DNA of 64,000 nt. It comes from Agapanthus africanus (Eukaryota > Streptophyta > Magnoliopsida > Asparagales > Amaryllidaceae). The stretch is taken from assembly GCA_030015575.1 (NCBI GenBank), contig JASDDO010000026.1, positions 453,755,096 through 453,819,095 of the forward strand. The letters run 5' to 3'. Position numbers and translations under genes: made by a program. Below the pieces are notes generated by a model. That model did no database searches, was not told the DNA's origin, and worked only from the letters and a program-made list of their open reading frames with translations. Shown here one piece after another: positions 57,931-64,000 of this stretch. Every line of letters begins with the position of its first letter. The stretch's first letter is position 1.

Positions 57931-59719
57931 GTGCAGTGTGTGTTGTTGTTGGTTTTGGGATTTTTAGGATATATTATATGTGGCCAGATTTTCCAGAACT
58001 AAAATTTACTTTTGGGGGCCTATAAATCCGTATTTTTCGGAACTTCACTACACTTTAACTACATCGGTTATATCTGTAATGCTTGCATGTATTAAACGTC
58101 GGCTAATCGCTATAAGACGATTAGTCGGGGTTATACATGATCTGTGATTGTTATTGGTTTGTGGATATGAATGGATTGGATTGTCGCGGGTGAATGGCCG
58201 GGGTGGATGTGAGATGAGCGTTGTTTTTCTTTCATTCATTTGTAACATGTAAATTGATGTAATAATATTCTTTGTATGGCCGCACAACCGGGTCGGGGTT
58301 GTAGCCGTCATTGTATAATTCTTTTTACTGTTTTTGCTCCTAGGATAGACCCATGGAGGGGGTGCACAAACTACCGGGTATCTCGAAGTGCCGAGTGGCC
58401 TACTCACGGTGGTGAGGGAGGTTGCTTCGCTTCGGGTGCTTGGCGGGTAGTTTGCCGCACCCGTAGGGGTCTTGGGTGGGGTATTGGCTATTCACCGCGA
58501 CCGTGTAATCCGCTTTGCGTTGCAGGCTCGAACGCATTGCGGATTCCTAGTATATCCAATGTATTCATCTGTGATCTGTAATGTCTATCATTGCTATATA
58601 TTTATATATAATAACTATTTAGGCGTTGCTTATGTTTTACAGCCGCGCTAGCCCAGCCCCCGCTCTGTCGTTAGTTAAGTAACCTAACGGGTGATGACGG
58701 GGCCCCGTGGCGAATGCGAATGGCATAAGCGTACGTCATATTTTGGTTGTTTTCTGCAATGGTAGGATTAAATGATGGGACGCATTAAAAGAACTAATGC
58801 AAGAAATAAACCAAGTAAAAGTCGATTGGAACACTTTGAAAACCACTCGGTTCTTTTCAAAACTAAACTTTTAAACGCGGAGCTTGAACCACTCCTTTTA
58901 AAAGCTATCTCGTTCCATCGATTATATCAAGTTCACTACGTTCACGGTTTCGCCAAAACCATCCGTAGCCCTCCATCATTTCGGTTAAATATTCGGTAGT
59001 ATTCAAGCTATGTATTTTGACCTCACGCCAAGGCATAGTGATTGGTAGCTACCGGATATTTATCCGTTGCATAGATAGAATGCGTTGATTTGAGACAGTC
59101 GTACTGCCGTTTTGGCCTACGTCAAGGGTAGGTACGGGTGGGTTCAAATTAACCAGGATAATGATGGGAAGAACTTGACATGTGACTTATGACATTTTGA
59201 CCTCACGCCAAGTTCATAAGAGCATGGGGCAAAAATCCACATCGGGAGTTTCATAAGTACTGAAACTTGCTAGCGTTGCATACCATTTGGAGTGTGATAA
59301 TTCTGGTAGGATTCCTTCGGCTTTATCACGCGATGATATTTGGATCCCGATCCTACTGTGAGTATATGCTACTCCTCGGGAAAACTCTCACTTAACGATC
59401 AATGCTATAAACCAAGTAGGTGCCTACAAAGGTGTTAGCGGGGCTACGCCCACAGGGAAAAGAGGTTACTTAATTAAGGAACTTCGCGAAAGCGTTGGAA
59501 AACCTCCCTCGAAGTACCGACACTGGCCTGGCTGAACGGTTAAGCAAGTATTGTACGGTGAGAATGATCCCGGCTAATCCTTTTCTTTACGGTTTGAGAA
59601 GGGATTCGAGAGACAGTGGGAGCCATCCAGTTTAGACAAACTAAAAACCACTCTAAACTTGCAAGAGCATCATGCTAAAGTGTTTCTTTTCTCTCTCCTA
59701 ATTGCAGCGACCATTCAAG
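57931..59719 (+). other. COP-G leader with three hairpins and a 3' splice-like site
   Basis: No gene is present. The hairpins at about 59017-59033, 59112-59127 and 59198-59212 match those in COP-D and COP-E. The outer stem is CTATG/CATAG around the first and CTTATGA/TCATAAG around the last. A pyrimidine tract then AATTGCAG (59687-59707) lies 12 nt before the gag ATG and resembles a plant 3' splice site. The related BARE1 element is reported to splice its leader. The tract is kept in COP-A, COP-B and COP-D. Confidence 0.7.
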
Positions 59720-62700
59720 ATGACCGGACTTAAGTTACTATTAGATAAAAACATATTGACAGGGCCAAACTACAAAGATTGGCTCAGGAATGTCAAGATG
59801 GCTATCACTTATGACAAGCTGGGGTATATACTTACCACCAAAGCTCCCCCTGTCCCAGGTCCCACCTCCAGCGTCGCGGATGTTGAAATCCGTAAGACAT
59901 GGGAGATAGATTGCGCGAGGGCCAGATGCCTCGTACTAGCCTCGATGGACAACGACCATCAGAGGAGGCACGAGAATATGGACCTAGAGTCCATATTTCT
60001 CCATACAAAAGAACTATATGGAGAGCAGTCTCGTATCGCTAGATACGAAGTGTCGAAGAAGCTCTTTTCGGCAAGGTTGGCCGTCGGATCATCGGTAGCG
60101 GACCACGTGCTTAAGATGATCGGCTACATAGAGGAGCTCGCGGACCTTGGGACCACGTTGGAGAATGAACTCTATACCGATTTGATTCTCCAGTCCCTTC
60201 CTTCCACTTACGCCCAGTTCATTCTTAACTTCAACATGCAAGGAAAGGAGGTTGAACTTGCCGAACTTCTGAACATGTTGAGGACTGCTGAGGGCACCCT
60301 ACAGAAGGGTAGGGAGACATCCACTTTGTTTGTAGGAGGATCTTCCTCTTCTAGGTCCAGGGCGAAAGCCAAGGGCAAGAAGAAGAAAGCCCCCGCCAAA
60401 CCAAGAGGCGGTGTCGGTAAAGTGGATACGAAGGGAAAGGGTAAAGCAACAAAGGTAGCGGGGAAGCTGGTGGGGAAGGAAGAATGCTTCTATTGTCATA
60501 AAAGTGGTCACTGGAAACAAGATTGCAAGGCTTGGAAAGCCAGAACACAGGATTTGAAGCGAGTTGCAGCTTCAGCTTCAGGTGTGTATGTTATTGAAAA
60601 CTGTCTATCAATAAACTCTACTTCCTGGGTATTGGATACCGGATCAGGGTCTCATATCTGTAATTCTTTGCAGGCGTTGAGAAAGCGTAGAGTTTTGAAG
60701 GAAGGTGACATGACCCTCAGAGTTGCGAACGGTGCTAGCATGGATGCTGAGGCCGTGGGGGACTATCACCTAGGATTATCAGATGGACACTTTTTGGTTT
60801 TGCGTAGTTGTTATTATGTACCAAATGCAACCTGTAATATCATTTCTGTATCTTTATTATCTAAAGAAGGTTATGAATTTGCATTTGTAAGTAATGTAGT
60901 GAACATTCACCTTAATCAAGTGTTGATTGGGTCAGGTACATTGAACAACGGTATATACGTTTTAAACCAACCACAGATTTTCAATATCCAGAATACACAC
61001 AAAAGAAAGTCTCCAGAAATTAATAAAACTTTCTTATGGCATTGTAGACTGGGTCACATCAACGAGAGAAGATTGACTAAGTTACATACTGAAGGATATT
61101 TAGATTCGTTCGAATATCAATCGTATGCAACTTGTCAATCCTGTCTCAAAGGAAAGATGACAAAGGCTCCGTTTTCTGGACACGGAGAAAGAGCGAGCGA
61201 GCTCTTGGGACTCGTACACAGCGACGTGTGCGGTCCAATGTCTGCACATGCGCGAAGCGGTTTTTCTTACTTCATAACTTTTACGGATGATTTCTCAAGA
61301 TTCGGACATGTCTTCTTAATGAAGCATAAATCCGAAGCTTTTGATAAGTTCCAGGAATATAAGAATGAAGTAGAAAAACAAACAGGAAAAAGTATCAAGA
61401 TCCTAAGATCGGATCGAGGAGGAGAATACTTAAGTGCCGAATTCCTGAATTACTTAAAAGAGAATGGAATTCTCTCTCAGCTTACTCCTCCATACACTCC
61501 GCAACATAACGGTGTATCGGAGAGACGGAACCGAACCCTATTGGATATGGTACGGTCCATGATGAGTAACGCTGAGTTACCGCGATCATTCTGGGGATAT
61601 GCGCTAGAAACAGCTGCATATCTTTTGAACCGTGTTCCCACTAAGACTGTGCCTACCACACCATATGAGTTATGGAGTGGGAAGAAACCCTATCTTCAAT
61701 ACTTGAAGATTTGGGGATGTTCAGCTTATGTCAAAAAGCAGCATGTGGACAAGCTCGAGGCACGCTCAGTACTGTGCAAGTTTGTGGGATACCCAAAGAA
61801 CTCCAGGGGGTATCTTTTCTATTACGCAGAGGAACAAAAAGTCCTTGTTTCTCGCAATGCCCACTTTCTAGAACATCAGTTCATAGAAAAAGAAATAAGT
61901 GGGAGCGCAATAGAACTGGAAGAAATTCCAGAACCACAAACTACTACTGAAAGTTTAGTGGAACCAGAAGGTTCAAAAGAACAGGACATTCCTATGCCAC
62001 TCCGCAGGAGTAGTAGGCAGTCTCATCCGCCCGAGAGATACTACGGTTTTCTCATTGACGGGGATAGAGAAGACTGCATCCTGGATTGTGATGAGCCTAC
62101 TAGCTTCCAGCAAGCCATTCAGAGCGTCGACTCGGTAAAATGGCTGGATGCAATGCGGACCGAGATGGAGTCCATGTACACCAACAAAGTATGGACGTTG
62201 GACATTGCTCCAGATGGGGTAAAACCCGTAGGATGCAAGTGGATCTTCAAAAGGAAGATTGGTGTAGATGGACAGGTTGAGACCTATAAAGCTAGACTGG
62301 TAGCAAAGGGTTTTCGTCAGCGACCTGGTTTGGACTATGACGAAACCTTTTCTCCAGTAGCTATGCTGAAATCCATTCGGATCCTTCTTGCCATCGCTGC
62401 TTTCCACGATTATGAGATTTGGCAGATGGACGTAAAGACAGCTTTTCTAAATGGTCATTTAGAGGAGTGTGTCTATATGGACCAGCCAGAGGGTTTCATT
62501 CAGGGTGGGAGCAGCGGAAAGGTGTGCAAGTTGCTCAAGTCCATTTATGGACTCAAGCAGGCATCGCGGAGTTGGAACATCTGTTTTGATGAGACGGTCA
62601 AAGAATTTGGCTTTATCAAAAATCCAGATGAACCATGCATCTATTGTAGATTTGTAGCGAGAACTGTAGTATTCCTCGTTTTATACGTGGATGACATTCT

Positions 62701-63670
62701 CTTAATAGGAAATGACATTCCTATGCTACAATCTGTCAAGGGGTTCTTGTCACACAGGTTCTCCATGAAAGACCTAGGTGATGCCTCCTACATTCTGGGT
62801 ATCCGGATCTACCGTGACAGATCCAAGAGGATATTAGGACTCTCGCAGTCCAGGTACATCGACACCATACTGAAGAGATTCAGTATGGAAGATTCCAAGC
62901 GCGGTAATCTACCGGCTTGTCACGGGATCACCCTCTCCAAAGAGATGTCTCCCAAGACTGATTTGGAGAGGGATCGCATGTCTATTATACCCTACGCTTC
63001 TGCGGTAGGCTCTATAATGTATGCGATGTTGTGTACCAGACCGGATGTGGCTTATGCACTGAGTGTGGTAAGCAGGTATCAGTCAAACCCTGGGGAGAAA
63101 CATTGGATAGCAGTAAAGAACATTCTCAAGTACCTGAGAAGGACTAAGGAGATGTTCTTGGTGTATGGCGGAAAAGACCTGCAGGTTGAGGCCTTTGCTG
63201 ACTCCAGCTTCCAGAGTGACAAGGATGATTCCAAGTCCATGTCGGGTTTTGTCTTTACCCTCAATGGAGGGGCGGTGTGTTGGAAGAGCTCCAAACAGGA
63301 AACCGTTGCTGACTCGACTATAGAAGCGGAATACATCGCTGCATCTGATGCCGCAAAAGAAGCTGTCTGGATGAGGAAGTTCTTGAAAGAACTTCAGGTG
63401 GTTCCGTCCATTGTTGACCCAATACCTTTGTATTGCGACAACAACGGGGCTATAGCTTTAGCGAAGGAACCCAGGTCCCATCAGAAATCCAGACACATCT
63501 TAAGGCGGTATCATCTGATCAGGGAGATCGTAGATCGCCAGGAGATCGAGGTCCGGAGAGTTGCATCAGAGGATAACACAGCAGATCCATTCACGAAGGC
63601 CCTACCCCAGACTCAGTTCGAGCGGCTGATAGAGATGATAGGTCTTCGATACGCCAGTACATGGCCTTAG
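59720..63670 (+). CDS. gag-pol: COP-G gag-pol polyprotein, 1316 aa, intact
   Basis: One uninterrupted frame encodes all copia proteins. I start at the ATG of MTGLKLLLDKN; the frame extends six codons upstream only through a non-ATG codon. By residue: Gag with a CCHC knuckle (CFYCHKSGHWKQDC, about 256-269); aspartic protease with D306-T-G; GAG-pre-integrase WHCRLGHIN from about 440; integrase D502, D565 and E601, an exact D-D-35-E spacing; RT with YVDD 989-992; RNase H with D1161, the EAEY block near 1203 and D1240. It ends GLRYASTWP with TAG. All expected catalytic residues are visible, so it may be a functional autonomous element. Confidence 0.96.
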   Translation: MTGLKLLLDKNILTGPNYKDWLRNVKMAITYDKLGYILTTKAPPVPGPTSSVADVEIRKTWEIDCARARCLVLASMDNDHQRRHENMDLESIFLHTKELYGEQSRIARYEVSKKLFSARLAVGSSVADHVLKMIGYIEELADLGTTLENELYTDLILQSLPSTYAQFILNFNMQGKEVELAELLNMLRTAEGTLQKGRETSTLFVGGSSSSRSRAKAKGKKKKAPAKPRGGVGKVDTKGKGKATKVAGKLVGKEECFYCHKSGHWKQDCKAWKARTQDLKRVAASASGVYVIENCLSINSTSWVLDTGSGSHICNSLQALRKRRVLKEGDMTLRVANGASMDAEAVGDYHLGLSDGHFLVLRSCYYVPNATCNIISVSLLSKEGYEFAFVSNVVNIHLNQVLIGSGTLNNGIYVLNQPQIFNIQNTHKRKSPEINKTFLWHCRLGHINERRLTKLHTEGYLDSFEYQSYATCQSCLKGKMTKAPFSGHGERASELLGLVHSDVCGPMSAHARSGFSYFITFTDDFSRFGHVFLMKHKSEAFDKFQEYKNEVEKQTGKSIKILRSDRGGEYLSAEFLNYLKENGILSQLTPPYTPQHNGVSERRNRTLLDMVRSMMSNAELPRSFWGYALETAAYLLNRVPTKTVPTTPYELWSGKKPYLQYLKIWGCSAYVKKQHVDKLEARSVLCKFVGYPKNSRGYLFYYAEEQKVLVSRNAHFLEHQFIEKEISGSAIELEEIPEPQTTTESLVEPEGSKEQDIPMPLRRSSRQSHPPERYYGFLIDGDREDCILDCDEPTSFQQAIQSVDSVKWLDAMRTEMESMYTNKVWTLDIAPDGVKPVGCKWIFKRKIGVDGQVETYKARLVAKGFRQRPGLDYDETFSPVAMLKSIRILLAIAAFHDYEIWQMDVKTAFLNGHLEECVYMDQPEGFIQGGSSGKVCKLLKSIYGLKQASRSWNICFDETVKEFGFIKNPDEPCIYCRFVARTVVFLVLYVDDILLIGNDIPMLQSVKGFLSHRFSMKDLGDASYILGIRIYRDRSKRILGLSQSRYIDTILKRFSMEDSKRGNLPACHGITLSKEMSPKTDLERDRMSIIPYASAVGSIMYAMLCTRPDVAYALSVVSRYQSNPGEKHWIAVKNILKYLRRTKEMFLVYGGKDLQVEAFADSSFQSDKDDSKSMSGFVFTLNGGAVCWKSSKQETVADSTIEAEYIAASDAAKEAVWMRKFLKELQVVPSIVDPIPLYCDNNGAIALAKEPRSHQKSRHILRRYHLIREIVDRQEIEVRRVASEDNTADPFTKALPQTQFERLIEMIGLRYASTWP

Positions 63671-63674
63671 TGCA

Positions 63675-63684
63675 AGTGGGAGAT
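63675..63684 (+). other. COP-G polypurine tract
   Basis: AGTGGGAGAT lies immediately before the TGTTAG of the 3' LTR. The same stretch precedes the 3' LTRs of COP-B, COP-C, COP-D and COP-E on the minus strand. Confidence 0.85.
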
Positions 63685-64000
63685 TGTTAGTGTATATGCC
63701 CTAGAGGCCATTACTGTATCATACTAGTTTGTATATTACTTAATGGAAGCTTGGGATATTCACAGTTGTATATACAATCTTGCTCGAAATGGTAGTATGC
63801 TACTTGGTTTGTCTCTGCTTTAATATGTGCATGTGTTTCTTTTAGCATATTGCTGGTATACATATTAGTAGAGCCCTTAGGATTTTTGCTTGATTACCAG
63901 CGTTGTGATGGCGCTCGCACTCGTGGGAGCTGGGTAATCTATAAGCACATCCTTATACAGGTCCCTGGTCGTTGGACTATCGAGACAGGGCATCGATACT
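63685..64000 (+). repeat. COP-G 3' LTR, first 316 bp
   Basis: It starts TGTTAGTGTATATGCCC and is cut by the window end. Compared by eye with 55617-55932 I see no difference, which points to a very recent insertion. Confidence 0.93.

Larger units (their letters stand above)
55617..64000 (+). mobile_element. COP-G: apparently intact Angela-like Ty1/copia element, 3' LTR cut by window edge
   Basis: It has a 5' LTR, primer site, 2-kb leader, open gag-pol, polypurine tract and the first 316 bp of the 3' LTR. Those 316 bp read the same as the 5' LTR. If both LTRs are equally long the element is about 10.1 kb and ends near 65714. It inserted into the COP-F leader and is the innermost layer here. 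ACACG at 55612-55616 should recur after its right end. Confidence 0.93.

Overview
The window is a block of nested plant LTR retrotransposons; I see no host gene, tRNA, rRNA or CRISPR array. The lineages present (Tat/Retand-type Ty3, a Del/Tekay-like long-LTR derivative, and Angela-like Ty1/copia elements with initiator-tRNA-Met primer sites) point to a flowering plant. The species cannot be read from the sequence. I use local names: TAT-1, COP-A to COP-G, and LARD-1.

Layout. 1-17332 (+): TAT-1, cut by the left window edge. It has a gag-pol frame broken by stop codons (3-7339), a 6-kb non-coding zone of tandem repeats and hairpin arrays, three ORFs on the opposite strand (10972-13258), and a long 3' LTR-like region packed with G-boxes and short palindromes. 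Its right end interrupts a minus-strand copia, COP-A (17333-18852). COP-B (18853-24991, -) sits in the COP-A leader and COP-C (24992-27742, -) in the COP-B leader. COP-D (27743-33034 and 45048-45945, -) lies in the COP-C RNase H remnant. LARD-1 (33035-45047) lies in the COP-D leader, bounded by the duplicated target GAGAG. COP-E (45946-52504, -) also lies in the COP-D leader. COP-F (52505-55616, +) lies in the COP-E leader. COP-G (55617 to beyond 64000, +) lies in the COP-F leader and is the youngest: its 1316-codon gag-pol is open and the visible 316 bp of its two LTRs read the same.

Function. COP-G is the only element that looks able to encode all its own proteins. COP-A, COP-D and COP-E have lost most of gag, and LARD-1 has no recognisable protein, so these would have relied on proteins from relatives.

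The most interesting signals are structural. TAT-1 carries several families of short dyads whose arms change together while cores stay fixed. The copia leaders carry hairpins whose stems show paired compensatory changes between copies, plus a strong structure about 200 nt after the primer site that keeps its shape but not its sequence. TAT-1 also has an antisense ORF cluster, at least two members of which are homologous, that may share a G-box-rich divergent promoter with the element itself.
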